The position numbers were made by a program, and so were the translations under genes. The notes under the pieces are model-generated. The model saw nothing but the letters and a program-made list of their open reading frames with translations, was not told the DNA's origin and did no database searches. Shown one piece after another: positions 44,140-56,154 of a DNA stretch of 64,000 nucleotides; position 1 is the first letter of the stretch, and every line of letters begins with the position of its first letter. Source of the stretch: Protopterus annectens (taxonomy: Eukaryota; Chordata; Ceratodontiformes; Protopteridae); contig NC_056732.1 of NCBI RefSeq assembly GCF_019279795.1, forward strand, positions 176,484,825 through 176,548,824. The letters are read 5' to 3'.

Positions 44140-45934
44140 GGGCACTCATTTTTACAATGGGCTATTTGGCCACAATTGAAACATTCATTCTGATTACTTG
44201 GATTCTGGGGTTGGGTCGGTTGTGTACTTTGATAGTTTTGTTTATTCTAAGTAGCTGGATTTTGACCTCTACCCCTCCCCCTTCCCCGCCCTCGTCCTCT
44301 ACCTCGGTGACCGGGTTGGTCAAAAGCATTATATATTTGAATTTGTGCTTGTACTAATTGTTCCTGTAAATCCTTCTTTTCTTTGGCCAAATGGTCAGAT
44401 AGATATTGTACTTGTTGAACTAACTCATGCAGGCCCAGACTAGGCCAATTTAAACATACTTCTTTTAATTTATCTCTGACTTGAGGGTGTAGCCCATCCA
44501 CAAAAGCAGCCGATAGCCCACTCTGTGCTGGCCCTTCGGTGGGCTCTGGGTATCCGGAATATGCCTCAAAGGCATCAGTAAGTCATTGTAAGTATTCATC
44601 TATAGGTTTGTCTTCTCTCTGTATGACTGACTTAATCTTAGACCAGTTTGGGGTTGGCGGCACTATGATGATGATAGCATCAACTATTCATTGTCTGACT
44701 GCTTCAAAACCGTTTTCCCCTTGTGTGTTATGCTTCAGTATTGGGGTGGGGACGTTAGCATGATCCCAAATACGTTTCATCAAATCAGGCAGAACGGCGT
44801 ATTGGAGGACAGCTTTAGCTTCTTCTATAGTGGGATTTTGTAAACATATGTGTCCTGTTAATACGCGTTGAAACTTTGCTGGGTTATTACAAATTGGCGG
44901 AAGTGACTTAGTAATAGCTTGAAAATCCACTGCCGACCACGCCCTAGGTATGACTACAGTGGCCGGTTGTTCCGCATCTCTAGCATGTGCTGGATTTGGA
45001 ACTTCTCTTAGTGGAAATACTCCTGCTTCATCTGATGAGCTTGTGCGAATCGGAAGTACTGTTTTGATGAGATTTATCTGGACTAATGTAACCATTTTTG
45101 TCCTCAATTACAATTGGGCACTGCTTATAATATTTACCCTTGAGAGAATAAACAATTTTCCTGTTTTGAGGTATTCTCGGCTGACTAGACCTAGGGTCAA
45201 AAAGCATTTGCGCTTTTCTTTTGTGCTGTTTTTTTACTTTAGAGTGGGTTACTCTAGGAGATGATTTGCCGGTATCTATTTGGTCAGGTTGTTGTATAGC
45301 CAAGCGGCTAGACTGGCCTCCTATCATCTGATCTCTCCGTCTGGGGTCCGGTATTATTTGCTCGTCCACCCTCCGGCCTTCACTCTATATGGTAGAACTA
45401 ACGGTTCCATCCTGTAGTTGTGAAGGTTGATATTGCGGTGGAGGAGCTGTAGGGGGTGGGGGGAACCATGGATTATCATCTTTAGATGATTCAGGTATCT
45501 GTAGTTTATTTACTTCTTGTACTGGATATAATCCTTTAAAGGGTGGTTCTTTTAAACGTTTACCATCCACTATATCTAATTTCTTAGTAGTGTTTCGCAA
45601 TTCCTTTATCTGCTCTTTTAACTTTTGTTGACTATCCTTAAGACTACTAACGACCAAATCTTTTTCTCGTTCTTTCGCCTCACACATCCAATCATTAAAA
45701 GCTGCCCAGCACAACCCTGGTATTTTCCCTTTCTTTTTTAATTTTTTTTGTAAAATTAGTTAAAACATCTTTATTAAAACTACCATTTTCCGGAAAAGCA
45801 AGATCGCCATCGTCCTTAGTAAGGGCAATCCAATGATCTAAAAACATACAACTGTCCCGGGGCACCCGATAAAACATACAACCAGCTGGTGTTCCTCTTT
45901 CTGGCTCATTTATTTTTCCTGCACTCGCTCCCAT
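44140..45934 (-). pseudogene. ERV gag remnant (matrix, capsid, nucleocapsid)
   Basis: Opens with MGASAG at 45934, an N-terminal glycine compatible with myristoylation. A proline-rich segment with PPPPTAPPPQY (about 45455-45420) contains a PPxY late-domain motif that recruits NEDD4-type ligases in related viruses. A capsid-like segment lies at about 45000-44690, and a basic GRGRGRG stretch (about 44300-44260) precedes one CCHC zinc knuckle, CFNCGQIAHCKNEC (about 44190-44150). Frame breaks occur near 45725, 45385, 45050, 44690-44510 and 44245, so no Gag is encoded. Confidence 0.85.
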
Positions 45935-45959
45935 TTTCACTCAGTACCCCACTATCACT

Positions 45960-46175
45960 CGATAAGCTATACCTGTTTATCACAGGCTTAGCTAAGACGT
46001 TATAGAAACGTCTTATGACCCCACTCGCATACGATAAGCTATACCTGTTAAATACAGGCTTAGCTAAGGCGTTATAAAAAAACATCTTATGACCCCACTC
46101 GCATACTTTAAGGTATACCTGTTAAATACAGGCTTAGCTAAGGCGTTATAAAAACGTCTTATGACCCCTCTCGCA
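45960..46175 (-). repeat. Three tandem 72-bp hairpin repeats in the ERV leader
   Basis: Units at about 45960-46031, 46032-46104 and 46105-46175. Each contains TACCTGTT-AATACAGGCTTAG-like sequence and a stem such as AAGACGTTATAGAAACGTCTT, so each unit can form two hairpins. They lie between the primer binding site and the gag start. A packaging, dimerisation or export role is a guess from position alone. Confidence 0.8.
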
Positions 46176-46480
46176 TTCCTCCTTTCATATGTATGATGCC
46201 AGTATTTTCCATATTAACCCCACTCTCATACTGCATATTCAAAGCAGAAAAGAAATGCATGCCACTTACCTTAAAATGACTGAAGGAGAGAAATCATAAC
46301 TTTGTCAGATAAGTAATAAATAAAAAAAAATTTTTTTTTTCTTTTCTGTTCATAAAACTTTAGATGGCAGACAGGGACAAAAAGATGAAAGAAATACTAT
46401 AGAAACAGAAAAATCTGTTGTGGGCCCTTTTAGCAGTATTTCATTCAGTTCTCGACTGCTGCAGCTTGCTCTTAATTCAG

Positions 46481-46499
46481 ATCCGAGTAAACGGCACCA
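46481..46499 (-). promoter_or_regulatory. ERV primer binding site, tRNA-His-like
   Basis: Three bases after the 5' LTR, starting TGGTGCCGT and continuing ACTCGGAT. This fits the 3' end of vertebrate tRNA-His apart from a two-base change in the middle (TT where the tRNA complement has G). The matching tRNA was identified from memory of its sequence. Confidence 0.7.
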
Positions 46500-46501
46500 A
46501 T

Positions 46502-46960
46502 TGTTAAGTCGTACATTACTTTAAGAATGAAGACAGATACAGTTCTTTCTCTCTTTCAGTAGCTTTTATTAACTACAGTACACACGTGCGGAAGCCTCAT
46601 GGAAAGTACCAGGGAGACTCCCAGAACAAAGGAATAAACAAGCTTAAATACTGGTGATATTGCTGACAGTACAGAAATATAAAACTGAACCTATCAGATC
46701 ATTACACAGGGCAATTAATTAATCAAAGGTTTACCTGTAAACATAAGACAATTCACATCATCATATTTCTAGGCAGAAAAGAAAATCAGATATACTTCCA
46801 TAAAAGGCACATTTCCTGCTTTAAGGCAGATTCTTGTTTGTTCAGTATTTTTCCATTATTCACAGTTCAGAGTTCACAGCACTCAGTGCATTACAGTTTA
46901 TGCAAACTGTCACATACCCCATTCCTTTGAAATACATGCTTTGACCATTCATATTCTACA
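46502..46960 (-). repeat. ERV 5' LTR
   Basis: About 459 bp, starting TGTAGAATATG at 46960 and ending TTAACA at 46502 on the minus strand, with the TG...CA ends of retroviral LTRs. It contains AATAAA at 46570-46565, a likely poly(A) signal. It is nearly identical to the split 3' LTR. Confidence 0.92.
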
Positions 46961-47157
<197 letters not shown>

Positions 47158-47208
47158 AACAGAGCTATAGATAGAGATACAAATGTACTTGTGTGTAAAA
47201 TCATGCAC

Positions 47209-47211
<3 letters not shown>

Positions 47212-47257
<46 letters not shown>
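47212..47257. repeat. (TG)n microsatellite
   Basis: TG repeats over about 45 bp, opposite in strand to the neighbouring CA array, so the two could pair as a long imperfect hairpin. Confidence 0.95.
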
Positions 47258-47258
<1 letters not shown>

Positions 47259-47750
47259 TGTCTAATAAATCTGACACCTAATGTTAAAGGATCAGTAGAG
47301 CACAAGTAGATTGCTACATTACAGTTCTTCCCTGAGATTCATGAAAATCCCTACCAATCAAGCAAATTGTCTGCTCTAGATAGGTCACTTTACACAATCA
47401 GTGGAAAATGCAATTCAGAGACAGCTTTGGCTTCAGTGATGAAGACTTCATTACTGACTCATTAGTATGTCTCTCAACGGAGCTTGTTTGTCACTAGTAC
47501 TGTCATACTTGTGATGATAGTGTTTACGCTAGTGGTCCATGTAGTATGTTGGCACAGGCACCTCCCTGTATTAACATACATACATTCAGACATTCATTCA
47601 CACACATAAACACACACGCACTATATCCACTCAACATAAAACAACATCCCACACTCAGACTCACAGTCAACACTCTCCCATTAATTCATATGCACAGTCA
47701 GGCAGGTACATACACATCAACACCCTTGATTCACTACCTAACCTCCCTAC
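47258..47750. other. No assignable feature
   Basis: No coding motif. From 47570 to 47750 the sequence is rich in CACA and ACATTCA words and looks like degraded microsatellite. Confidence 0.5.
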
Positions 47751-47754
47751 TGTG

Positions 47755-47762
47755 ACCACACA

Positions 47763-47830
<68 letters not shown>
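47755..47830. repeat. (CA)n microsatellite
   Basis: About 72 bp of CA repeats, followed by CTCTCTCACATAG. Confidence 0.97.
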
Positions 47831-47989
47831 CTCACATAGTCATCCAGCTCCATTCATACCCCTACAGACACGCACCACACTTGCACACACATGCACACAC
47901 TAGCACAACCCTCATCCCCCCATCTCTAATGACCTTCTCTGACCTTACCTGTGCTTCCACTTCTTCCCATGAAGTCTGTGAGTGACCTT

Positions 47990-50310
47990 CGTATTTTCAT
48001 GGTGTTAACTTTTTCAAACACCCTTGGCAATTTACACAGCAGAGTATTCTCTGAATCTCTCATCAGTTTAAATTAAGGGATGCAGGCATTTACAGAGCTG
48101 AGCACATTGCTAATTAGCATTAGCTGCTCTCCAGACTGTCTCATTAAAATGCAACATGGGCAGTGGGACCACCCTTCATCCTGATACTCCTGCTAGTGAG
48201 AATCCAGTGGAAATTGGCAAATTTGAAAATTTTCCCTTCCACACCCTTTAAGAATGAGATCATTTTTGCACTCAGTGGCAGTTGCACCAATACCCATCAC
48301 AAGAAACTTGTACTATAGATGTTACTAGCTATCTGACCCGCTAAACATTAGCAGAAATATCCTGAGAAATGAAGACTTATCTATCAAGTAATGTCTGCAG
48401 AATAAAGAAAAGCCATCTCCGGTGTTGAGGGATAAAGTCTAAACTATGGGTGAAGTGGCTTGGGTTCAGTTAATGTTTTGCATGTTTGTTGGAGCTGAAG
48501 AAGATACCGAACGCGCTTATCGTTTGGAATACATAGGGACTGTTTTATTCTACATCAAGATTTTAACTTGACATGAAGATTTTAACTTTTCCTACAATAA
48601 AAGGATTTTAACTGCCATTTAAGCTAGAAGCTTTTGTTTGATCTGTTAGACTGGTTAAGCTGTTATCACAGTTCGTCACAGTCACATAGCAGCTACTACA
48701 TCTTCAGTGTGGATACTTTGTATATCAGACCAAAAAGATTGGATACTTTGAAGCCATCATAAGACTGGAAACTTTGGAGCCATCATTTCGCTATGGTATA
48801 ACTGCATTCGCAGCGTGAATATCTTGTAAGTGCATTTAATTTAAGTACTGGAAATGTATGCAATTTTTTTGCTATATATGTTGCACTTTAAGTTTTATAT
48901 CATTTAACCACACTACCTATTCTCCAAGAGAACTTTACTTCATTGGCCATTGTTGTACAGCGTTTCATTGTGAATACTGTTTTTACTTGTTACTGATAGC
49001 TGTACTTTAGCATTAGGAGGTACCCTTTCTTTATCATTCAAGAATTATGTCTAGAAACAGTGCAGTAAACACTTATCTCCTGAAGAAATCAGAACAAAGC
49101 AAATTCAACGCTCCTGAAAAACTGTGAATCAATTATGTAAAGAAGCTAACTAGTTATTATCCTTATCCAGACAGCAAGGCCCTACGAGAATATCCAAGAT
49201 CTGCCCACCTATTCTATAAAGTGCCTGTGTTATACCATACAAGAATCCTCTCGGGGGCTTGCCAGACCACTTGCTGACGCAATACATTACAGTTGTTCAG
49301 ATAAAGGTATGCAGGGGGTTGCGTTTATGCTACAATGAAGTAGAATATTTCAGAGAAAAATACTGATTAATAAGACTAACACTAAGTGGACAGTCTAGTT
49401 TATGGAGGACATAAGTGACTTTTCTCCCAGTTAACATTAGGGGTTTCCTCCAGGTCAGACACCAGCTCTACCCCTCCAAGTATTTTTTTGATATTTATTC
49501 TGTTTAATGTCTGTACTCAGACAGAGCAAAGGAAATGACAGAGCTATTATGTATGCACTAGTAAAACACGTTAAGGCATGTATACTGGCTTTGCACACCA
49601 CCTGAACAGGTTTAGCAGTAAAACCCATGCATTGCAGTTCTGGCACTGCATATTTACTTATATGTCTTGTATGCAAGGCACACACAGGCAAATACACAAC
49701 AATGCCAGCAAGGCCAGTACATGTATACAGGAGTTACAGTCATTCAGGAAGCAGTAGGTATTAGCTGAAAATGGGGGGAAAAACATATGGGACAAAAATG
49801 AGATGAATACCTCATGCTAACACAATAGGCCAGATGACAAAGTATAAAAATCAGCTATTCATTTAATAAAGCAGCTTATACAGTGTAATTCTGGGGTATG
49901 GGCAACTGACTGTGAAACAGTACAGCACTGATTTTGAGCAATAAAGTGTACAAACTTTTGGAAGGCAGTACTTTTGAAACTACTTAAACAATTCTTAATG
50001 GTTTAATATAGCAATAAGTAATATACAGTGAGTTTATATGTTTTAGAAAATTAGTGAGTTCCTAGCAAAATAACCTATTAGTCAGAAAATATTGAAACAA
50101 ATCATATAGGGAGCTGATTTTCAACAGTCATGAAAAAAGTAGCAGTACTATGTAACTTTAACAATGCAAGTAATCAAGTTGGTGGTAATCTATAGCAACT
50201 GTTACATGAAAATGGCAATTTATGTTTTGGTTGGTTATGTGAATGTTTATTGGCCTTATTTGTCTCTGTATGCTGACCAGTTTCAGTAAAATATTTTTTG
50301 TAAATGTATA
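47990..50310. other. Mostly unassignable; possible retroelement tail near 48490-48620
   Basis: No coding motif. At 48490-48520 the phrase GCTGAAGAAGATACCGAACG resembles the CTGANGA-rich 3' regions of Penelope-like elements, and at 48575-48720 ATTTTAACTT and GATACTTTG-type words are repeated. I could not build a convincing ribozyme fold from it. Confidence 0.35.
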
Positions 50311-50545
50311 CTGCGGTGGTGGTGCTGTGGTAGCATTGTCGCCTCATAGCAAGACGTTGTCCTGTTCGATTCTCAGATAGAGCGTCTTCTGTGTGGAGGC
50401 ATACGTGAATGGGGCGTGCCTTCGTTGAAGGTTGTGCATCAGGGCTGGTAACCCGGTATGTAAAAATCCACTACCAATCATTAGCGGACCAGAGTTCCGC
50501 TGTGGCGACCCCTAACCGGGAAAAGCCGAAAGACACAAACAAACC
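50311..50545 (+). mobile_element. tRNA-derived SINE, copy B
   Basis: Same family as 4381-4615 over its whole length. A TGTTCGATTC B box lies at 50363-50372 and the tail reads TGTGGCGACCCCTAACC then AAAAGCCGAAAGACAC. The two copies differ at scattered CpG-type and other sites, as expected for independent insertions. No clear target duplication. Confidence 0.85.
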
Positions 50546-51180
50546 AAAATAATGAAACAAAAGTAAAGTAAAACTTTGAAAAAAAAAAAAAAGAAAATGG
50601 CGATTTAGTTTCAGACTGCTAAAAACGAGGGGAAATTATGACTTTTTGGGAAGTAAAAACAGCATAAATGCAAAAAAAAACTGAACAAATTCCAAGTATT
50701 ACTGAAAACAACCTTGTGAAGAAGTATTTCAAAGTGAACTGAACTTACCTAAACAAACAAAAAGGCTTTCACTGTTTTCAAAGGAAAGGCAGTCTATAAA
50801 TTATATAAATGTCAAACAAAGCAATATTCATGTATTATTGAGCACAATCCTTGTGCAAAACTATTTCAAGAGATTTGTGATTACTTAAACAAAGTAATCA
50901 GTGTTTCAATGCAAAAATAGACTTTGGATACTTACGTAAAAGCAAAATGGAGCATTGTTTGCATATTACTAAACATGTATTTATGTGAAAATATTTCAAG
51001 CAACTGAACTTAATGTAGACAGAGTGGCAGCAGTAATGCTCTTGGACGTCTCTCTTTGATAAACTGTGGCAGTTGTTCATCCTGGAAAGGCTGCAAAGCA
51101 CAAGTTATATCCAAACCAGCTTAACTGGCTTAGAAGCTATTTTAGCAATTAGCTGCAAGATCTTCAAATGGGAGAAATTA
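50546..51180. other. No assignable feature
   Basis: AT-rich, with CAAAGNAATATTCA-like words recurring loosely at 50650-50990 (ACTGAACTTA and TATTTCAAG each appear more than once), suggesting an old degenerate tandem repeat with a period of about 120 bp. Confidence 0.4.
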
Positions 51181-51350
51181 CTATTCTCCTTCAAAAGAGC
51201 GTTTTAGTGTACCACAAGGCTTAGTACTAGGACTTTTATTCACAAAATTTTGAAATAATGTACAATCTACTTTTGTGTAAGCAGGTAATGCCACATTTTC
51301 GTGTGTCCATGATATTATGCAACATGCAGAATTGGTCTTTGTCAGATGAT
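51181..51350 (+). pseudogene. LINE reverse transcriptase scrap
   Basis: Plus-strand words FSVPQGLVLGLLFT at about 51198-51240 match the conserved GVPQGSVLGPLLF block between RT motifs A and C. No catalytic box can be recognised downstream, and the frame stops soon after. The family is not determinable. Confidence 0.45.
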
Positions 51351-51383
51351 CGACTTTTCTGAAACACAAAAAAAATATTGAAG

Positions 51384-51564
51384 AGACCATATGATCAAGT
51401 TTCCAAAAACTTGAACAGCGAAAAAAAAAAATCTACCTTTTTTCTTATATGTACCAACTCTGAGATCACACTACTGTGAGGAAAAGGGTAAATTTCCCCA
51501 TACTCACTGTACTGCGATCTGCATTCAAAAGCTTTGAATTTTCAAAAACTCGATCATATGGTCT
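51384..51564. mobile_element. Foldback MITE (181 bp)
   Basis: Arms of about 38 bp: left GACCATATGATCAAGTTTCC... and right ...AAACTCGATCATATGGTC, with a few mismatches. No coding capacity. Flanks TTGAAGA and TTGAGCA may be a short duplication. A third copy of the arm words (GTTCAAGTTTCTGAAAAC, then GATCAAC) sits just outside at 51577-51604. Confidence 0.65.
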
Positions 51565-52264
51565 TGAGCATATAGAGTTCAAGTTTCTGAAAACTTGATC
51601 AACTGATAGGGACCCGGCAGAATAACTACCAATAACATTCTCCAAATTTCTAGTCTGATTAAACAAATTAAACTGATATCTGAATTCTAAAAAAAAATCA
51701 GAAGTATGATTTTTCTCCCTTCACCTAAAATTTATCAGATGGATTAAACCTCTTAACTGTTCCAACACTGACAAACAAAACATAAGCACATACTCAAGTA
51801 CCGTGGGGTTACCTTGTGCCACCAACTAAAACTTAATCATTGCACTGTCATGAAAAATATTAGGCTCACAAGTTCCTAGGTATATACTAGGCCATCAGTC
51901 AGGTAAAGCATTACAGGAGCAAAGCCACTACAATTCCCACTATGTATTCCCTCTATCCATATGGGTTTGAACCTCTCAACCTCTTAATCTAAGAATTCTG
52001 CACTAAGCCAAGAGTAATGGTGGTGACAAAAGCCCAAAATGGGGACAATTTTCACATATTACTCTTATTAACTTAGAAAGCTGATAAAATAAAAGCTTTT
52101 ATATTGGCATGCATGTTTCTAAAGGATATGAAGTTTGAAACTCAAATGCCTGTCATTATTTAGTGACTTCAGTCCTCAGTGATTTGCCAGACAACTGCAA
52201 AAAGGCCAAAAATATGAGACAAAAATCTGGACAGTCTGTGAAAATCTAAACAGTTGAGAAGTAT

Positions 52265-54640
52265 TTTAGGAGCTAGACCAGACATGAATTTATAGATTCT
52301 CATCCACTCATCCAGAATGGTTTCAAAAACAGTTCAAGAGTTACTTTTCTTGACAGGGTAATGAAGTTTATTCCATTGGTAGGGTACCCTTTGGGAGAAG
52401 TATCTATCCCACTAACAGTTTCTGTTAATATTACAGTCAGTATTTAGACCCTTAGAGCAGGTATTGGTAATGCTACATGTTTTACCAACCTGGAAAAGGA
52501 TGAGTAGGACAAGCTCAGCCATTTGCAGCCTTGTAAGCTAAGCAGAGGTCACCATATAAAAGTTTGTAAGAAATGGGGTAAGCTGATAATAGGCCTATTA
52601 GACTCTCTGTATAACTTAAGGAGCTCACACCCATGCTTTTTTGGGATTCATGACAATTCGCCAAAGGTAATTTCGGCAAACAGAAAAAAATCAGAAACAG
52701 TTTACCGAAACTAGCTTTGGTGAAAATTACAGTGATTTTTTTTTTGCAGGAGGGCAAACCTCCCAGAACCTCCTCCCCCCATTGGACTTATATATATCAC
52801 CTCAAAGGTCACACAACTGTAGAGAAAAAAGCAAACTCCACTGTTGGCAAAATGAGATTCAGCAAACAGCACTCCCTCTGTGTTCAGTGAAAATGCATTT
52901 GTCGAAATGCCATGTCCTCCTTTTTTGGTGTACTGTGTTTTTTCCATTTGGCTAATATACCTGTTTAGATACATGCCAAAGGTATATCATATTATGCTTC
53001 TGATAAGGGCAGTTCAGAGAAGGAGAATAACTTCTTTGGCCCTGGAGGATATGTATTTAGTAATTAACTGAGCTAGCTTAAGTAGAACGATTCCTTAATG
53101 ATATTTGATTCATGTTGGTCAAATGAAAGTTTATTGTCTATGAATGTATCTAAGTCTCTAAATTTAATCAGGAGACTCTTGACATTGCCTTGCACATCTG
53201 CCGAGTACATGCCAAAGAACAGTGGCCCCAAAACAGAACCCTATGGGATGTCACTGGTGACCTGACTTTCTGATGTGAGTGTGCCACCAACCCTGAGTGT
53301 GTTGGGTTTGTCTATTACAGTCCAACAAGTTGCATAACAGTTACTATTTAACTGGGTTATTTTTTCAATGGTACTGGAGTGATGGGATGGTATCAAAGGC
53401 CTTAGCTAAATGTAAAATGTCAGTGCACTCCAAACAGCCATCATTCAGTGCTTCAGTGAATTCTTCAAAGAAATGTACCATGTTTTGTAGGCCAAACCCT
53501 TTAGAAAGTCATACTGATCAGGAGCTTGTAAGGTGCCAATATCACTGTTTATGAGTTTCATAATGATGCAGCCCACTGTTTTAAAAAATAATGCTAGTAA
53601 TACGCATTAGTCACCAATATGAAAAATAATGCTAGTAATACGTATCAGTCTATAGTTCACAAGCTCAGCTGTAGAGTCTCCCTTGTGGAGGGAACCTTAA
53701 CAGCCGTGCTCCAGACCTCAAGAACATACCCTGTGAATAGGCTTAGACTGAAAGGGTGCAAGAGAAACTTGGTGAAACAGTGTTTTAATCTAACAAGGTG
53801 ACTACTTGGTATATTGTCTGCACTCGTGGAACTAATGTTTTTGATTTTAATGAGGGCTTTTACTGCTTGTTCTAGTGCAATTGTAGGAGTGGCATGGATG
53901 GAATGGAGTGAGGGTAGGAAAGTGAGGGGACAAGGGTCATAGTCAGAACTAAGTTTATCTACTGGTACATTGGTAATGTCCTCTAGGTTGGTATATGTGG
54001 CACCACTGGAGACTATTTCAGTGCAGTGCTGAGCATGGTTCCTAAGAAAGCTAACATAGTTAAAAAACACATTTTGCAATTATCCTCAGATGAGTTGGCA
54101 GTATTTAATTTGTACTTGGCTTTGCAGGTTTTGATCTTATGCCCGAGTTCATTGCGGTAACTTCTAGCATGAGCTGCTTTGAGTTTAAGTCTTAAGGCCA
54201 GCATTTTGTTATCCTTTTATTGCAAACTTTGTTGATATTTGGTTCCTTCCATGGGGTCTTCCCCTTAAATGAAACATTGTATTTGTGGTAGATAGGGACA
54301 GGTGCCTTGATGCAGGAGTTTACATACAAGCTGGAGTCAGTAGTGCATGTGGCTGCATTGGGTCCCTGTGGGTTAGGGAGCTTTACATCTTCTTAGACTG
54401 TTAGTGATTGCTAATAAATTGGTCCTATAAAACTCACTGAAGACAGTAGAATTGGAGGGCATGTCTGATAGGGTCCTTATAGAAATCAGTGATGGGGTAA
54501 CTACAACATATTGAAGCATATTGGTGCTATATTTGTAAGAACTGATTCAAGCAGACTTGAGCCAGTGGTAGAGAAGGTTACTATTTAGCAGAGCACTAGC
54601 TGGGTCCAGTGGCACCCTGGGCAATCTTCAGGGAGGTGCC
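52265..54640 (-). mobile_element. CR1-type LINE, decayed, minus strand
   Basis: The C-terminal ORF2 end (about 52270-52380), the SYKLLYGDLCLAYKAANG block (about 52520-52570), the GMYLNRYISQME block (about 52935-52975) after a MITE insertion, RT blocks at about 53170-53560 and the linker region to about 54640 all read on the minus strand and follow the order of the copy at 35264. No long frame remains. The CR1 3' UTR is not seen below 52265. Confidence 0.7.
52645..52919. mobile_element. MITE family M2, copy B, inside CR1
   Basis: A 275-bp element between perfect 9-bp repeats CTTTTTTGG (52636-52644 and 52920-52928). The inverted ends are strong: left GATTCATGACAATTCG and right CGAAATGCCATGTCCTC, continuing inward for about 37 bp with mismatches. 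The core (C-rich then TTGGACTTATATATATCACC) matches the core of the element at 29397-29714 in reverse orientation, defining a family. Confidence 0.82.
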
Positions 54641-54649
54641 CTATTCAAG

Positions 54650-55150
54650 TGACCTACATTTAAAAAAAAAGGAAAATGGTCTGGTCCTTCTGTAGCTGTA
54701 CAGAGCTTATACTAGCTACATTTCTACAGTTGCTCACACTACAGATAACTACATTGGTTCATTTAATCAGCCATGATATTAGTCACAGCTCATTAAATGA
54801 ATGGATGAATGTTGTTGTTGCACTCATGCCCAATCAGCAACTCTTGTAAGGTGCTAATAGTTCCCCCTAGCAGTATGCACCTGGGGCAGCCACACCTTTT
54901 GCCGTGCCTTAGCTATGGTACTACTACCTGGCCTAAAAGCATTAATAATGCCAAGGAAACTCTATGTATATTTCTTGTTTGTGATGCATGTTTGCCAGTT
55001 TATGGATGTGTATTTGAAACTTCCCAGAATTAATTTATTAAGTTCAACATTTAATGACTAATTTGTTTAGGTGTGTAGTGTGGGCTGTGGAAGATATGGG
55101 AGAGTTTCTATAGTTAGCAATGATATGACAGATGGATATAGTTAACAGGG
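54650..55150. other. Unassigned segment between two CR1 parts
   Basis: No motif recognised. By position it might replace the endonuclease of the surrounding CR1 or be a later insertion; it contains CACCTGGGGCAGCCACACC near 54880 and AT-rich ends. Confidence 0.35.
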
Positions 55151-55159
55151 TATGCAGGA

Positions 55160-55870
55160 GTTTTATGTCGCTATCCTATCCGACTAGTCACGAGGTTGAT
55201 GACATCTAAGATGAGCAAAGACAGGTAATATTCATACATGGGGTGAAGGGATCTAAGTGCCCTGTACCGTCACAAATTCTTGCACATGACAGACACCTTA
55301 CCATCACTCTATTTCTGCACAGCTTGGTGAGTAATGTGGCAGTAAGTCTGACTACAGAGCCTCTTATAACTAGGGCATTACCATGAGAGGTAGCATGTTC
55401 AGGGCACCTTAAGAGCTTAGCCATACAGTTTGGGTGACCTTTGTTTACAATGGTAGTGCTGTATCAGCTGGTGGTGCTGCTCTGAGTATAATGGGTGAGG
55501 CATGAGTGTATCGCTGATGTTTAATTGCTTTGATGCATTGCTTAAGAGGCCCATGGGGCTTAGGAATGGATTTTGTTAGTATCTCAGCATATATGGGCTT
55601 AGAGCTAATGTTGTGTTGTGATGGTGTGGGGGTATGATGAGCTCTGACAAATGGGTAACACGACAAGTTTGCTTCTACTTTAAATAGATATCTACACATC
55701 ACAAAAGTAGACATACTGTTGGGTAACAATAAAAGGCTGCCAGTGAATATGAGACACTTGTTACACTGCCTTCTGGTACCTAATGCTAATAAGCTGGTAA
55801 CAAATGAGTTAAGCTGAGATGGTGATCTTAGGATAACAGGAAATCTGCTGACGATGAGAAGCATGATGGA
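55160..55870 (-). pseudogene. CR1 ORF1 remnant (zinc motif and esterase start)
   Basis: Minus frame 55864-55445 (139 codons) has the zinc-type cluster RRQCNKCLIFTG and FVMCRYLF, then KPIYAEILTKSIPKPHGP, a phrase also present in the ORF1 at 23921 (AEVLTKSLPKHQRPP). Frame 55424-55206 continues with NALVIRGSVVR, where VIGNSIV is expected, so the Ser block is altered. Probably the 5' part of the CR1 at 52265-54640. Confidence 0.7.
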
Positions 55871-56154
55871 GAGGGGTTTAGTAATAAGGGTTCTGCATGC
55901 TATTTTAGAGATAATGGGAGCTGTCAGAGCTGTTTGGACGTTTGATTTGTATGGATTTAGCTATTCTGAGGAGACCAGTCTGCTGGCAGGGGGGATCAGT
56001 AATCATGGTTCAGGATACTATGCCAACCAGGATACAATAGTACTAGTGAGGGTACTATATGGGCAGAAACAAAAATTAAGTTAGAGGTATGCTCCACCAC
56101 TGTATGCAATGATACTGCAATTGAGTCTATATGTAGGTGCCACTAAAAAGATAG

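Larger units (their letters stand above)
35131..46960 (-). mobile_element. Gammaretrovirus-like endogenous retrovirus, degraded, 3' LTR split by CR1
   Basis: Complete provirus layout on the minus strand: 5' LTR (46960-46502), primer binding site (46499-46481), leader with triple repeat, gag (about 45934-44140), protease and pol (about 44021-40399), env (about 40410-38868), polypurine tract (about 38885-38873), 3' LTR (38872-38538, then 35263-35131 after a CR1 insertion). Without the CR1 it would be about 8.5 kb. The type is judged from an MGAS-type gag start, a PPxY late motif, one CCHC zinc finger, a GPY/F-type integrase end and a CX6CC transmembrane motif. The LTRs differ at about 20 positions by eye over some 450 aligned bases. 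Every gene is broken by stops or frameshifts. Confidence 0.92.

Noticed and set aside
48490-48620. Hammerhead ribozyme starting at CTGAAGA
   Set aside because: CUGANGA is present but there is no GAAA at a suitable distance with a stable stem II, and no matching stem III and cleavage triplet.
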